This document shows, piece after piece, positions 10,087 to 21,199 of a stretch of DNA of 64,000 nucleotides. The translations under genes were made by a program, and so were the position numbers. How positions within the stretch are numbered: the stretch's first letter is position 1; the number at the start of each line of letters is the position of its first letter. The DNA lies in the NCBI GenBank assembly GCA_018241505.1, contig JAFEDS010000007.1, forward strand, positions 1-64,000, read 5' to 3'. The DNA is from Pseudomonadota bacterium (lineage in GTDB: Bacteria > Pseudomonadota > Gammaproteobacteria > Steroidobacterales > Steroidobacteraceae). The notes beneath the pieces are model-generated. The model was not told the DNA's origin and made no database searches. It saw only the letters and a program-made list of their open reading frames with translations.

Positions 10087-10112
10087 GGCCTTTGACGCCC
10101 CTTTAGTTGCTG

Positions 10113-11678
10113 ATGTTGTTGCCCGTCCGCCGCGCACTGCTCTCGGTTTCCGATAAATCCGGCATAGTGGAGCTCGCGCGCGCGCTGTCCGAACGCAACA
10201 TCGAGATCCTGTCCACCGGCGGCACAGCGAAGCTGCTGGCGGCCAACGGCGTGGCGGTGCGCGAAGTCTCCAGCTATACCGGATTTCCGGAAATCATGGA
10301 CGGTCGCGTAAAAACGCTGCATCCGAAGATTCACGGCGGCCTGCTGGGCCGGCGCGGCATCGATGAGGCAGTCATGGCGAGCCATGACATTCAGCCGATC
10401 GATCTGCTCGTGGTGAACCTCTATCCCTTTGCCGAGACGATTGCCCGACCGGACTGCACCTATCCGGACGCCGTTGAGAATATCGACATTGGCGGCCCCG
10501 CCATGCTGCGGGCAGCGGCCAAGAATCACGAATCGGTGGCGGTTGCGGTCGACCCGGCCGACTACCAGACGCTGTTACATGAGTTGAAGGCTCACGACTG
10601 CCGGACGACCCTGGCCACGCGCTCGCGGCTCGCCGCAAAAGTGTTCGCGCATACGGCCCGCTACGACACCATGGTGGCGAGCTACCTGGGCGCGGTCCAT
10701 CAGGTACCCGCGGACCGTTTCCCCAACACCCTGCCGCTGGTGTTCGACAAGGCCCAGGACCTGCGATACGGCGAGAACCCGCATCAACAGGCTGCCTTCT
10801 ACACCGATCCAACACCACGCGGCGCGAGTGTGGCGGCAGCGAAGATGCTGCAGGGTAAGGAGCTGTCATTTAACAATATCGCGGACTCGGATACCGCGAT
10901 CGAATGCGTGCGCCAGTTTGAAGGCACCGCCTGCGTGATCGTCAAGCACGCCAACCCGTGCGGAGTGGCTGTTGCGGCCACTCCTCTCGAGGCTTACGAC
11001 CGCGCCTATCGCACCGATCCCACCTCGGCTTTCGGCGGAATCATCGCGTTCAACCGCGAGCTGGACGCCACCACGGCCTCGGCGATCGTCGACCGCCAGT
11101 TTGTTGAAGTGCTCGCCGCCCCCGCCGTGTCGGCGGAAGCGGCCAAAGTGTTGGCCGGCAAACCGAATGTGCGCGTGTTGGTCCTGGGCGACCTGAAACA
11201 GGTGCCGCCCGGCGAGCTCGAGTATCGCAGCGTCACCGGCGGCCTTCTCGTGCAAACCCGCGACACCGGCATGGTGTCGAATGCCCAGTTGACGGTGGTG
11301 ACCCGCCGCAAACCAACCCCGGCGGAGCTGGTGGATCTGATGTTTGCCTGGCGCGTCTGCAAGTTCGTCAAGTCCAACGCAATCATCTTTGCCCACGACC
11401 GCATGACAATCGGCGTCGGCGCGGGCCAGATGAGCCGCGTATATTCGACCCGCATTGCCGCAATCAAGGCCGCCGACGAACAGTTGGAAGTCGCCGGTTC
11501 CGTGATGGCCTCCGATGCCTTCTTCCCGTTCCGCGATGGCCTGGATGTGGCGGCGGAATACGGCATTCGCGCGGTCATTCAGCCCGGCGGCTCGAAAAAG
11601 GACCCCGAAGTCATTGCCGCGGCGGATGAGCATGGAATTGCCATGGTCTTCACCGGCATGCGCCACTTCCGACATTAA
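10113..11678 (+). CDS. purH: Bifunctional AICAR formyltransferase / IMP cyclohydrolase
   Basis: PurH catalyses the last two steps of IMP synthesis. The N-terminal IMP cyclohydrolase domain ([45 protein letters not shown]) is followed by the formyltransferase domain with [13 protein letters not shown] and [11 protein letters not shown]. The ATG at 10113 is preferred; a TTG at 10107 would add two residues. At 521 residues it is normal length. The next gene is purD, so IMP-pathway genes are paired here as in many gammaproteobacteria. Confidence 0.97.
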   Translation: MLLPVRRALLSVSDKSGIVELARALSERNIEILSTGGTAKLLAANGVAVREVSSYTGFPEIMDGRVKTLHPKIHGGLLGRRGIDEAVMASHDIQPIDLLVVNLYPFAETIARPDCTYPDAVENIDIGGPAMLRAAAKNHESVAVAVDPADYQTLLHELKAHDCRTTLATRSRLAAKVFAHTARYDTMVASYLGAVHQVPADRFPNTLPLVFDKAQDLRYGENPHQQAAFYTDPTPRGASVAAAKMLQGKELSFNNIADSDTAIECVRQFEGTACVIVKHANPCGVAVAATPLEAYDRAYRTDPTSAFGGIIAFNRELDATTASAIVDRQFVEVLAAPAVSAEAAKVLAGKPNVRVLVLGDLKQVPPGELEYRSVTGGLLVQTRDTGMVSNAQLTVVTRRKPTPAELVDLMFAWRVCKFVKSNAIIFAHDRMTIGVGAGQMSRVYSTRIAAIKAADEQLEVAGSVMASDAFFPFRDGLDVAAEYGIRAVIQPGGSKKDPEVIAAADEHGIAMVFTGMRHFRH

Positions 11679-11770
11679 ATGCGCTGCGCGCAACTGTCTA
11701 CGGGGATCGCGCTGCGCGCGAACCCCGACCATGAAGCGGCGCGAAACGCGCCGGGCGAGAGCAAACGCTG

Positions 11771-13060
11771 ATGCGAGTGTTAATCATTGGCGGTGGCGGA
11801 CGCGAGCACGCGTTGGCCTGGAAATGCGCCTCTTCGCCCCGCGTTGACGAAGTCCTCGTGGCCCCCGGCAACGCCGGCACCGCCACCGAACCCAAAGTCC
11901 GGAATGTCAAAGTCGCCGCGGACGATGTGCCGGGGCTCGTGGCACTTGCGCGCGCTGAGCAGATTGATTTGACCATCGTGGGTCCCGAGGCGCCGCTCGT
12001 CATCGGGGTCGTCGATGAGTTCGAACGGGCGGGCTTGAAATGTTTCGGCCCCCGGCGCGCACCGGCGCAGCTCGAGGGCTCCAAGGCCTTCACGAAGGAA
12101 TTCCTGCGCCGCCACCACATACCAACCGCCAGCTACGCAACCTTCACCCGTGACACGTTTGATCGGGAGTACGTCAAACGTCAGCGAACCCCGATAGTCG
12201 TCAAGGCAAGCGGCCTCGCGGCCGGCAAGGGCGTTGTCATCGTCGACACCGCCGAAGGGGCGATCGCGACTGCGGAAGCGATGTTTGCGGGCCAGTTCGG
12301 CGATGCCGGGGAGGTGGTGGTCATTGAGGAATTTCTGCCGGGCGAGGAAGCCAGCTTCATAGTCATGGCGGATGGAACCCACATCCTTCCGTTTGCAACC
12401 TCACAGGATCACAAGCGCCTGCTGGACGCGGACCAGGGTCCCAACACCGGCGGCATGGGCGCCTACTCACCTGCCCCCGTCGTGACTGACGCAATGCATG
12501 CACGCATCATGAAGGAAGTCATGGAGCCGGCGATCCGCGGCCTGGCGGCCGACGGCATGCCCTACACCGGCTTTCTCTACGCCGGAATCATGATTGCCCC
12601 GGACGGAACCCCCAACGTTCTCGAATTCAACTGCCGCTTCGGTGACCCGGAAACGCAACCCATCATGATGCGGTTGAAGTCGGATCTGACCGAGTTGTGC
12701 GAGGCTGCCCTCGCGGGTCGCCTCGATCGGGTGCGCGCCGATTGGGACTCGCGGGCTGCCCTCGGTGTCGTCATGGCCGCGGAGGGCTACCCGGACGACG
12801 TGCGCAAAGGCGACATCATCAACGGTCTAGAGCGCGCGGCCGGCCAGCCGGGAAAAGTGTTTCATGCCGGGACGCGCGAGGACGCAGACCACATTGTCAC
12901 GAGCGGCGGGCGTGTTCTTTGCGCTGTTGGATTAGGAACGAGTGTCGGCGCCGCGCAGTCCCAGGCCTACGCGCTGGTCAACTCGATTTCCTGGACCGGT
13001 GTTCAATTCCGCCACGACGTAGGTTACAGGGCCATCGCACGTGAGCATGCCGGACGCTGA
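11771..13060 (+). CDS. purD: Phosphoribosylamine-glycine ligase
   Basis: PurD (GAR synthetase) joins glycine to phosphoribosylamine in purine synthesis. It starts MRVLIIGGGGREHALAWK, has the ATP-grasp elements VKASGLAAGKGVVI and EEFLPGEEASF, and the TGGMGAYSPAP and EFNCRFGDPETQ signatures. Length (429) is standard. It lies 92 bases after purH; that gap is GC-rich with no recognised signal. Its last 20 bases overlap the thioesterase gene start. Confidence 0.97.
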   Translation: MRVLIIGGGGREHALAWKCASSPRVDEVLVAPGNAGTATEPKVRNVKVAADDVPGLVALARAEQIDLTIVGPEAPLVIGVVDEFERAGLKCFGPRRAPAQLEGSKAFTKEFLRRHHIPTASYATFTRDTFDREYVKRQRTPIVVKASGLAAGKGVVIVDTAEGAIATAEAMFAGQFGDAGEVVVIEEFLPGEEASFIVMADGTHILPFATSQDHKRLLDADQGPNTGGMGAYSPAPVVTDAMHARIMKEVMEPAIRGLAADGMPYTGFLYAGIMIAPDGTPNVLEFNCRFGDPETQPIMMRLKSDLTELCEAALAGRLDRVRADWDSRAALGVVMAAEGYPDDVRKGDIINGLERAAGQPGKVFHAGTREDADHIVTSGGRVLCAVGLGTSVGAAQSQAYALVNSISWTGVQFRHDVGYRAIAREHAGR

Positions 13061-13508
13061 CTGGGACTTTCCCACTCCGCATGTCGTTGCGCTCGAAGTT
13101 GTCGCGGCCGACATTGACGCCTACAACCACGTCAACAACTCCGTCTACCTGTCCTGGTTCGATAGCGCTGCGTGGTCTCATTCCACGGCGCTGGGCATTC
13201 CGCTCGAGGAGTGCACGCGCATTCGCCGGGGCATGGCAGCACACCGCGCGGAAATCGATTATCAACGGGCCGCCGTGCTCGACGACCGTGTGTCCGTCGC
13301 CACTTGGATCGTGAGCACCGACTGTAAATTGCGGGTTGAGCGTCGCTTTCAGGTCCGACGCGTGGCGGACGGCGCAACCCTGGCGCGCGCGCGCACCGAC
13401 TATGTCTGCATCAATCTGGATTCCGGCCGCGCCTGCCGCATGCCGGAATCCTTTGTGAAGAGCTACGTTCCCACTATAGACGTGAGCGCCCGCCCCGGAA
13501 CAGATTGA
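13041..13508 (+). CDS. Acyl-CoA thioesterase of the 4-hydroxybenzoyl-CoA (YbgC-like) hotdog family
   Basis: The 155-residue hotdog-fold protein carries DIDAYNHVNNSVYLSWFD, the conserved D-x-N-x-H-VNN-x-x-Y pattern of YbgC/FadM-type thioesterases, which hydrolyse acyl-CoA thioesters. The GTG at 13041 (AGGG nine bases upstream) is chosen over the ATG at 13047; either overlaps the purD 3' end, suggesting coupling. Its 3' end overlaps the convergent GlsB-like gene by 35 bases. Substrate unknown. Confidence 0.8.
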   Translation: MSMPDADWDFPTPHVVALEVVAADIDAYNHVNNSVYLSWFDSAAWSHSTALGIPLEECTRIRRGMAAHRAEIDYQRAAVLDDRVSVATWIVSTDCKLRVERRFQVRRVADGATLARARTDYVCINLDSGRACRMPESFVKSYVPTIDVSARPGTD

Positions 13509-13740
13509 CGATCGCCAGCAGGATGATGGCACCGAGCAGGGAGACGCCCAGGCCCGCCAGGCTCAGGTCGCCCTGGTTGATGGTCGCCGCCCCGACCAAC
13601 GGGCTGATCAGCCAGCCGCCAACCAAGGCACCCACAATGCCGACCACAATGTTCAGCAGAATCCCTTCCTGCGTACGCATGATCACACTGGCCAGCCAGC
13701 CAATGATGCCGCCCATAATCAGCCAGATCAGGATATTCAT
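13474..13740 (-). CDS. GlsB/YeaQ/YmgE-family small membrane protein
   Basis: An 88-residue hydrophobic protein with three predicted membrane helices and the family pattern MGGIIGWLAS near the start and NIVVGIVGALVGGW in the middle. The family is called transglycosylase-associated, but its role is undefined; relatives are often stress-induced. The ATG at 13738-13740 with GAGG upstream is preferred to an upstream ATG that would put 14 charged residues before the first helix. It is convergent with and overlaps the thioesterase gene. Confidence 0.85.
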   Translation of the reverse strand: MNILIWLIMGGIIGWLASVIMRTQEGILLNIVVGIVGALVGGWLISPLVGAATINQGDLSLAGLGVSLLGAIILLAIVNLFRGGRSRL

Positions 13741-14016
13741 TGCACGCCTCGAACAGTTACGGCGGATGCCGCGGGGGAACAATTCGCAAGCCCGGTGAAA
13801 GGTTCCATGGCAGCGCCTAAGTACAAACTACACACCCGGGAAGCAGAGTTTCCGACGCATGTAGGACAACGCCCAAAGGCCCCTGTAGGACCCGAGAGTA
13901 ACTTTCCACGGGCCGGCCCACGCTGGCTCACCCCTGGCGCCCCACCGCCTCTGGCATGACGGTTGCATCTGCCACTGCTGCAACCTACGGTCAGACGAAA
14001 ACGATGGGGATAAACC
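13741..14016. other. Intergenic region with direct repeats TGTAGGAC
   Basis: These 276 bases separate two divergent small genes. TGTAGGAC occurs twice in the same orientation (13860-13867 and 13884-13891), 24 bases apart, so the copies would lie close to the same DNA face. Closer to the plus-strand gene, TTGCAT-17-TACGGT is a weak promoter-like pair. No RNA gene or ORF was recognised. Confidence 0.35.
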
Positions 14017-14220
14017 ATGAGCAGCTTCAATCGGGCCGCCGACTGGTTCGAAAATCAATACTGTGCTTCCGTTGCCGCCACCCTGCAGGCACGCGCGGAA
14101 TACTTTGAGCTGTTGGAAGACGCGATGACTTCGCCCGCCCGGTTGCTCAAGGCGTTCGGCACCTGGCGTAAACACGCCTCGCAAACGGCAGTGTTGGGTG
14201 GGCTGGTGGGAACCGCTTAG
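14017..14220 (+). CDS. Small hypothetical protein, 67 residues
   Basis: An ORF starting at ATG 14017 with a purine-rich GGGGATA seven bases upstream. Codon usage is GC-rich at third positions like neighbouring real genes. The product is mostly helical and amphipathic (FNRAADWFENQY, AEYFELLEDAM), with a Gly/Val/Leu-rich C-terminus. No family was recognised. Its stop codon overlaps the last four bases of the convergent outer-membrane gene. It could be a stress-type small protein given the GlsB-like neighbour, but this is inference. Confidence 0.5.
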   Translation: MSSFNRAADWFENQYCASVAATLQARAEYFELLEDAMTSPARLLKAFGTWRKHASQTAVLGGLVGTA

Positions 14221-15089
14221 AGGCTGACTTTGAAAAAGCCTTCCGGACCGCGGACGTTCAAGCGGAACGCGCCCGGGAAGTTGGTGTCATTCACATCCAG
14301 CGATGAGCGCATGATGGTGTAGCCCGCGCCCAGTGAGAAGTTGGGCCAGCGGCGCCAGCGCCATTGCAGATCGCCGTGATACTCGGCGATGGAGCCTTCA
14401 AAACTCTTGACCGAGGCGTGGAAGTACTGACCGCGCGCCGACAGCGCCAGTCCGTGCCAGATGCGCCAGGTGATATCCACCGGGATGGTGGGAAACGCAC
14501 CCGATCCTGACACTTCCTGGCGAAGCTGCTTGGCCTGCACGGCCCCGCGCGCATCCGCCTCCACGAAATGGATCGCCAGCCCCAGTCCCGCCTCGAAGTG
14601 ATCGTTGCGGAATACAGAGTAGGTGTAGGTCAGAGCAAATTGACGCCAGTCCAGGCTGCTCGTCACCCGGTCGTTGGCCTGGAAAGTTTCATCGCCAAAC
14701 AGGATCTCGCGATTGATGGCGTGATCGGCGCGGCGGTCGGTCTCGAAGTAGTCGACCCGCAGGCGGTTGTTCTGGCGCAGCCGGAAAATGATCTCCATCC
14801 GGCCCATGGGATTGCGGCTGTCCATGCCGAAATCCCGCTCGCCACTCAATGTAGTTCCGGTCGTGCCCGGGATGCCGAACGCGGGACTCTGAGTGTCGAC
14901 CCGCAGCGTCGTGCTGATCGCGGGATTGAAGAAGATGCCTTCGACGGCAAACCGGTCCGTAATGGGGCTCGGGGTCATCCGGTTCTTCTCCGGCTTGATC
15001 GGAGCCCCCGAAACGGGGTCGCGTTCCGCGTGCGCCGGAACGGCCTGGATTGCGAGCAACGCCGCGGTTAGATGGACCCAGTTTCGCAT
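14217..15089 (-). CDS. Predicted outer-membrane beta-barrel protein
   Basis: The 290-residue product has a clean signal peptide (MRNWVHLTAALLAIQAVPAHA, cleavage after residue 21) followed by alternating polar/hydrophobic stretches rich in aromatic residues, such as FALTYTYSVF and LALSARGQYFHA, typical of a barrel. It ends in GFFKVSL; the terminal residue is Leu rather than Phe, with hydrophobics at alternate positions. The ATG at 15087-15089 is preferred to an upstream in-frame ATG lacking a signal sequence. Cargo or role is unknown. It lies downstream of rho on the same strand, separated by a strong hairpin. Confidence 0.65.
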   Translation of the reverse strand: MRNWVHLTAALLAIQAVPAHAERDPVSGAPIKPEKNRMTPSPITDRFAVEGIFFNPAISTTLRVDTQSPAFGIPGTTGTTLSGERDFGMDSRNPMGRMEIIFRLRQNNRLRVDYFETDRRADHAINREILFGDETFQANDRVTSSLDWRQFALTYTYSVFRNDHFEAGLGLAIHFVEADARGAVQAKQLRQEVSGSGAFPTIPVDITWRIWHGLALSARGQYFHASVKSFEGSIAEYHGDLQWRWRRWPNFSLGAGYTIMRSSLDVNDTNFPGAFRLNVRGPEGFFKVSL

Positions 15090-15144
15090 ACGCGAATCAT
15101 GCCATCGTCCGCGGCCTGCAAGGCAAACCCACAACACATATTTC

Positions 15145-15177
15145 GCTAATCAGCGGCGCAAAACGTCGCTGATTAGC
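15145..15177. repeat. Strong hairpin downstream of rho
   Basis: Perfect 11-base arms GCTAATCAGCG (15145-15155) and CGCTGATTAGC (15167-15177) flank GCGCAAAACGT, which extends the stem by up to three more pairs to leave a CAAAA loop. It starts ten bases past the rho stop. Neither strand has a T-run after the stem, so this is a 3'-end stability or Rho-dependent structure, or a protein-binding site, not a textbook intrinsic terminator. Confidence 0.6.
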
Positions 15178-15186
15178 AACATGCTG

Positions 15187-16643
<1,457 letters not shown>

Positions 16644-16647
<4 letters not shown>

Positions 16648-16973
16648 AGGTTGCTGTCCAGAAATGCCGAGAGTTGGGATTTGGAGACCGCACCGACCTT
16701 CTGGGCTTCCACCGTGCCGTTCTTGAACAGAATCAGGGTGGGAATGCCGCGAATGCCGAATTTGGGCGGCGTCTGCGGGTTTTCGTCGATATTGAGCTTC
16801 GCGATCTTGATGCGATCCTGATATTCAGTGGCGATCTCATCGAGAATCGGCGCAATCATCTTGCAGGGGCCACACCATTCGGCCCAGAAGTCCAGCAGCA
16901 CGGGCTTGTCGGATTTCAGGACGTCCTGGGCAAAAGTGGCATCGGTGGTGTGCACAATGTGCGGGCTACTCAC
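16644..16973 (-). CDS. trxA: Thioredoxin 1
   Basis: Cytosolic thioredoxin, electron donor to reductases and probably to DsbD at the window start. The product has the [16 protein letters not shown] active site and GIRGIPTL cis-proline region. The GTG at 16971-16973 (109 residues) is chosen because GGAGG (16983-16987) sits nine bases upstream; a TTG at 16982 would directly abut that sequence. It is followed by rho with a GTGA overlap and is divergent from rhlB, the same arrangement as in E. coli. Confidence 0.95.
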
Positions 16974-17323
16974 GCGGTTCAACCTCCGTCGAGTGCAGAG
17001 CGTGGGAATTGGGATTTAGGGGGTAAAAGGCTTTGGAGCTCTTGAGATATTCAAGCCGGGTTGGGCTCAGGTTGGATCAGGCGGCCATAAGTCGCGAAAG
17101 CCGTGCCAGAAACGCCCGTCAAACGGTTACACTAACTCGCGAGGTGAGTACGGAATTTTGAGCTTTCGCAGGATTTGGCCCCTTCGGGCCACCGGATACT
17201 TACTGGCAGGTTCGGACCCATTGGGGTTGCCAGAAGGTCCGCTGTCTTGAGAGCTTTGTAGCGCTTCCGAGGCTCATTTGCAAGGCCCGGCCACCCAACC
17301 CATTCACGGTATAGAACTATTTG
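16974..17323. other. Divergent intergenic region between trxA-rho and rhlB
   Basis: These 350 bases must contain promoters for both directions. Visible items: the trxA Shine-Dalgarno (16983-16987); a GC-rich hairpin TGGCCC-CTTC-GGGCCA (17176-17191) in the presumed rhlB leader; and TATAGA just upstream of the rhlB start, too close for an ordinary leader. No convincing -35/-10 pair, tRNA or ORF was seen. Confidence 0.4.
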
Positions 17324-18631
17324 ATGACTGACCCACAATCCGGCTCCCCCCCATTTGAGTCCTTCGGCCTGGCACCGCCCCTCATGCAGGGCATCCGCGA
17401 TGCGGGCTTCACCGTCTGCACTCCGATCCAGGCACAGACATTGCCCGTGGCGCTGTCCGGCCGCGATGTTGCCGGCCAGGCACAGACGGGGACGGGCAAG
17501 ACGGCCGCGTTCCTGGTTGCGATGTATCAGGCGCTTCTGACTCACCCGGCGTCGAGCAATCGCAACAAGACTTCCATCCGCGCCTTGATCGTAGCGCCGA
17601 CACGGGAGCTTGCAGTGCAGATCCACCACGATGCCGAGATTATCGGACGGCATACGGGGTTCAAGCAGGCTGTCGTGTTTGGCGGCGTTGACTACGACAA
17701 GCAGCGCCGGCAACTCGAAGACGGGATCGACGTGCTCATTGGCACACCGGGACGTCTCATCGACTATTTTAAACAACATGTCTTTGACATGCGGCACGCC
17801 CAGGTACTGGTGCTGGATGAGGCCGACCGGATGTTCGATCTGGGCTTCATTGCCGACATCCGCTACCTGCTCCGGCGCATGCCGCACCCGGAAAAGCGGC
17901 AATCCATGCTGTTTTCCGCCACGTTGTCGCACCGTGTGCTGGAGCTGGCATACGAGCACATGAACAATCCCGAGCTCGTACGCATCGAGCCGGACAAGAT
18001 GACGGTCGACCGGGTACGGCAGATCATGTACTACCCCTCGATGGAGGAAAAACTGCCTCTGCTCATCGGGCTGCTGCGCCAGTTTGAAGCGCGCCGCACG
18101 ATGATCTTCGTCAACACCAAACGCGTCGCGGAACGCCTGGAAAGCACGCTCAAGGCGAATGGTCTGCACGCTCAGGCTCTGTCTGGAGATGTGCCGCAGA
18201 ACAAGCGCCTCAAGTTCCTGCGCGACTTCCACAACGGCGACCTGGCGGTATTGATTGCAACTGATGTTGCATCCCGCGGCTTGCACATCCCCGATGTGAG
18301 TCACGTGTTCAATTTCGACTTGCCGCAGGACGCCGCTGACTACGTTCACCGTATCGGCCGCACGGCCCGAGCCGGAACCGACGGTGACGCGATCAGCTTC
18401 GCCTGTGAGGAATATGCGGTCTCCCTGCCGGAAATCGAGGCCTATCTTGGGCACAAGGTCCCCTCGGCACCCATTCCGCCGGAGCTGTTGGCTACCGAGG
18501 TAGCCCACGCGCCGCCGGGCGAACATGGCTATCGCGCACGTCCGCACAGGCCCGGAGGCCACCATAGCCAAGGTCGGCGCCCCCCGGGCCGTCGAGGGGC
18601 CCGTCCAAAGGCCGGAGGCCGCGGGCGCTAA
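17324..18631 (+). CDS. rhlB: DEAD-box ATP-dependent RNA helicase RhlB
   Basis: RhlB unwinds RNA for the degradosome in related bacteria. All DEAD-box motifs are present: the Q-motif start [43 protein letters not shown], and [10 protein letters not shown]. The ATG at 17324 gives 435 residues; a TTG at 17321 is one codon earlier. A basic Pro/Arg/Gly-rich tail follows the core and may bind RNA or RNase E. The divergent rhlB / trxA-rho organisation supports the RhlB assignment over other DEAD-box helicases. Confidence 0.9.
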   Translation: MTDPQSGSPPFESFGLAPPLMQGIRDAGFTVCTPIQAQTLPVALSGRDVAGQAQTGTGKTAAFLVAMYQALLTHPASSNRNKTSIRALIVAPTRELAVQIHHDAEIIGRHTGFKQAVVFGGVDYDKQRRQLEDGIDVLIGTPGRLIDYFKQHVFDMRHAQVLVLDEADRMFDLGFIADIRYLLRRMPHPEKRQSMLFSATLSHRVLELAYEHMNNPELVRIEPDKMTVDRVRQIMYYPSMEEKLPLLIGLLRQFEARRTMIFVNTKRVAERLESTLKANGLHAQALSGDVPQNKRLKFLRDFHNGDLAVLIATDVASRGLHIPDVSHVFNFDLPQDAADYVHRIGRTARAGTDGDAISFACEEYAVSLPEIEAYLGHKVPSAPIPPELLATEVAHAPPGEHGYRARPHRPGGHHSQGRRPPGRRGARPKAGGRGR

Positions 18632-18677
18632 GGCGCCGCAGGCGACCGCAACGAGGCCAGCCCCGCGTCGAAGTCGC

Positions 18678-19418
18678 TTAGCCAGCCACCGCTGGGGCCG
18701 CCGCATGCCCCACGACCAGGTCACCCACCGACTCCACCGCCAGGGTGTCACCATAGTCTTGCGCGGGGCGCCATTGCCCGCCCCGTGCCGCCGAAATTCG
18801 GCGTACGCCACGCACCCACCTGACTCCCGCCGCCCGGGCTGCCCGCAATACCGAAGGGCTATCGTCGACGAACAGGCTCCGCTGCAAATCGAACGGCTCT
18901 ACCTTTCGGACTGCCCTCCAAAACTCCTCGCTCTCCTTCGGTGCACGAAACACGTGCGAGCTGATCGCCACATCGAGGTAGCGTGTAACTCCGGTTTGCT
19001 CGTCCTTTAGTTTCAGTACCTCTGGGTGTGAGTTGGTGATCAGCACGAGACGCTTGCCCCATGCGCGCAGTCGCTCGAGGAAACCCTGGGCGCCCGGCAG
19101 CCAGGCAATCCGTTCCCTCTGGGTGCGCTTCAAAGCCTCGATATCCAGGCCGAGCTCACGGGTCCAGTAGTCGATGCAATACCAGTTCATCGTTCCTTCA
19201 CAGGCACGGAACCGGGGTGTCAGGTCAGCCTTGGCCTGCTCCAGCGTCAACGACCGCGACGCGGCATATTCGGCGGGAATGAAGTCGAGCCAGAAGTCGT
19301 TGTCGAAACCCAGGTCGAGCAACGTTCCGTCGAGATCCAGAAGCACCGTATCTATTTGGTCCCAATCCAGCTTTTCAACCGGATCATTCAGATTGGCGGC
19401 AGGCATTTGGCGTATCAT
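18678..19418 (-). CDS. HAD-superfamily nucleotidase, YrfG-like
   Basis: A 246-residue HAD phosphatase with motif I LLDLDGTLLDL (Asp nucleophiles), motif II ITNSHP, and motif III/IV around FRAPKESEEFW and LFVDDSPSV. The FDNDFWLDFIPAEYAA cap segment resembles E. coli YrfG, a GMP/IMP nucleotidase; that substrate is inferred. Start at ATG 19418, with ATG 19406 possible; neither has a strong ribosome site. Convergent with rhlB, 46 bases away. Confidence 0.8.
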   Translation of the reverse strand: MIRQMPAANLNDPVEKLDWDQIDTVLLDLDGTLLDLGFDNDFWLDFIPAEYAASRSLTLEQAKADLTPRFRACEGTMNWYCIDYWTRELGLDIEALKRTQRERIAWLPGAQGFLERLRAWGKRLVLITNSHPEVLKLKDEQTGVTRYLDVAISSHVFRAPKESEEFWRAVRKVEPFDLQRSLFVDDSPSVLRAARAAGVRWVRGVRRISAARGGQWRPAQDYGDTLAVESVGDLVVGHAAAPAVAG

Positions 19419-19582
19419 ACCCGGCGCCTGACGCAGGCGAGGCGCGGCCCGCTGGCCGGCACTAACGCCGGCGGTCCGTGTGTTAAGCTAGGACGTGACG
19501 GCCGAGCCGTCCTGTACGTTCGCCGTCACCCCATACCGGGCCGGCGGCCCAATCTGACGGCAGCCCGCGGGCTGCACCAGCC

Positions 19583-19807
19583 ATGGCGGAAATCGAAGAC
19601 AACGTCGATCGCGAGCTGTTCCGCAACATTGAGAAATTGCGGGCATTGCGCATTGAGCATCGCGATCTCGATGAGGTCATCGAGCGCCTGACCATGGATA
19701 TCCACACCAACGAGCTGCAGTTGAAACGCCTCAAGAAGCGCAAGCTGATGCTCAAGGATCAGATCACGCGCATGGAAAGTCAGTTGATCCCCGACATGAA
19801 CGCGTGA
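19583..19807 (+). CDS. YdcH-family (DUF465) small coiled-coil protein
   Basis: A 74-residue, highly charged protein that is almost all helix with heptad-like spacing (LRALRIEHRDLDEVIERL, LKRLKKRKLMLKDQI). This matches the DUF465/YdcH family, small cytoplasmic coiled-coil proteins without an assigned function. It follows a 164-base GC-rich divergent region shared with the HAD gene and precedes mscS by 30 bases. Confidence 0.8.
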   Translation: MAEIEDNVDRELFRNIEKLRALRIEHRDLDEVIERLTMDIHTNELQLKRLKKRKLMLKDQITRMESQLIPDMNA

Positions 19808-19837
19808 GCTGCGTGTGGCCCGTGAATCAAATGGACT

Positions 19838-21199
19838 GTGAATCAATTGGATAGTGGCGATAGCGGCGTCATGAGCGTCTTCATGCGCCTGACGTCTCCC
19901 CAAATCCTGACCGAAGTCATTGCCATCGCCTGCGCCGGCCTCATTGCGTTGGCGGGGGCTCAGTTCGTCAAGGCGTGGCACAAGCGGCATGCCGATGTTG
20001 GCCGGCCCGAAGGGTGGCAGGCGGATGTCCAGGAAGGCACGGTCATCGTTGCCCCCTATCTCGTCGCCTTGATCGTACTGTTGATCGTCCGCGCAATCCT
20101 CGGATCCCTGCACGGCCATACCGCTGCGATCGACACGGCTTTGCAGCTAACAACGGCGCTGGTACTCGTCCGGCTGGGCGTCTACCTGTTGCGTGTGATG
20201 ATGGGAGCTGACTCCTGGATCCGGACGTGGGAAAACCGCATCACTCTTGCGCTGTGGCTGACGATGTCGTTCTCCCTCGTCGGCTGGCTCGATGTGGTGG
20301 AAAGCACCCTCAGCCACATCAACCTCATTCCCGGGAAGGCGTTCAGCCTCTGGGCTCTGCTCAAAGGCGTGGTGATTGTTTCCGCCTTCGTCATCATCAC
20401 GAGCCTCATCGCCCGCGCGCTGGAGAAGCGCGTCATGCGGGCACAGCAATTGGCCGTATCGACCCGCATCGGCATCTCCAAGTTCGCCTATTTCATTCTC
20501 GTCAGCATCGGCGCAATGCTCGGCATCAACCAGGCCGGCGTCGATGTCACCACCCTCAACGTTCTGACCGGTGCCATCGGTCTCGGACTGGGTTTTGGCC
20601 TGCAGGCGATTGCCAGCAACTTCGTCAGCGGCTTCGTCTTGTTGATTGACAAGTCCATCAAGCCCGGCGATGTCATCAGCTTCACGGGACACACCGGCAC
20701 GAGCACCGAGAACTTCGGGTGGGTGCAGGAGCTGCGCGGACGCTATGTGGTCGTCCGGGACCGGGACGGAGTGGAAACGCTGGTTCCGAATCAGAACCTC
20801 ATTACCAACTCGGTCATCAACTGGAGCTATTCCGACCAGCGGGTGCGCATCCGCCTGCCCGTGGTGATCAGCTACGATGACGATCCCGAGTTCGCGCTGA
20901 AACTGTTGTTTGACGCGGTCGCGAACCACCCACGCATTCTGCATGACCCGCCACCGGTAACCCGGTTGATGGCGTTCGAGGACTATGGAATGCGCATCGA
21001 AGTGCGCTTCTGGATCGCCGACCCCATGAACGGTGTGAACAACGTGCGATCGGACGTCAATCGCGCAATCTGGCGCCTGTTCAAGGACAACGGCGTGAAG
21101 ATTCCCGTCGCCCAACGGGAGCTACGAATGCTCGAGCCCCTCCCGTCGCGGCACTTCAAACCGCCGGAGAAGACTGGGGTTGACCAGGATGACGATTGA
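19838..21199 (+). CDS. MscS-family mechanosensitive ion channel
   Basis: The 453-residue protein has about five hydrophobic N-terminal segments and the MscS pore-lining helix and beta domain: GAIGLGLGFGLQAIASNFVSG, then DKSIKPGDVI and LVPNQNLITNSVINWS. Such channels release solutes on hypo-osmotic shock. It is larger than E. coli MscS (286), with extra N-terminal helices. GTG 19838 is the longest start; ATG 19871 is possible. Its 3' end overlaps arfB by 11 bases. Confidence 0.88.
   Translation: MNQLDSGDSGVMSVFMRLTSPQILTEVIAIACAGLIALAGAQFVKAWHKRHADVGRPEGWQADVQEGTVIVAPYLVALIVLLIVRAILGSLHGHTAAIDTALQLTTALVLVRLGVYLLRVMMGADSWIRTWENRITLALWLTMSFSLVGWLDVVESTLSHINLIPGKAFSLWALLKGVVIVSAFVIITSLIARALEKRVMRAQQLAVSTRIGISKFAYFILVSIGAMLGINQAGVDVTTLNVLTGAIGLGLGFGLQAIASNFVSGFVLLIDKSIKPGDVISFTGHTGTSTENFGWVQELRGRYVVVRDRDGVETLVPNQNLITNSVINWSYSDQRVRIRLPVVISYDDDPEFALKLLFDAVANHPRILHDPPPVTRLMAFEDYGMRIEVRFWIADPMNGVNNVRSDVNRAIWRLFKDNGVKIPVAQRELRMLEPLPSRHFKPPEKTGVDQDDD

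Noticed and set aside
15145-15177. Intrinsic terminator call for the hairpin after rho
   Set aside because: No T-run follows on either strand, so only an inverted repeat is claimed.
17132-18811. A 559-codon open frame antisense to rhlB
   Set aside because: It mirrors rhlB, whose DEAD-box motifs are unmistakable; the antisense product has no family features.
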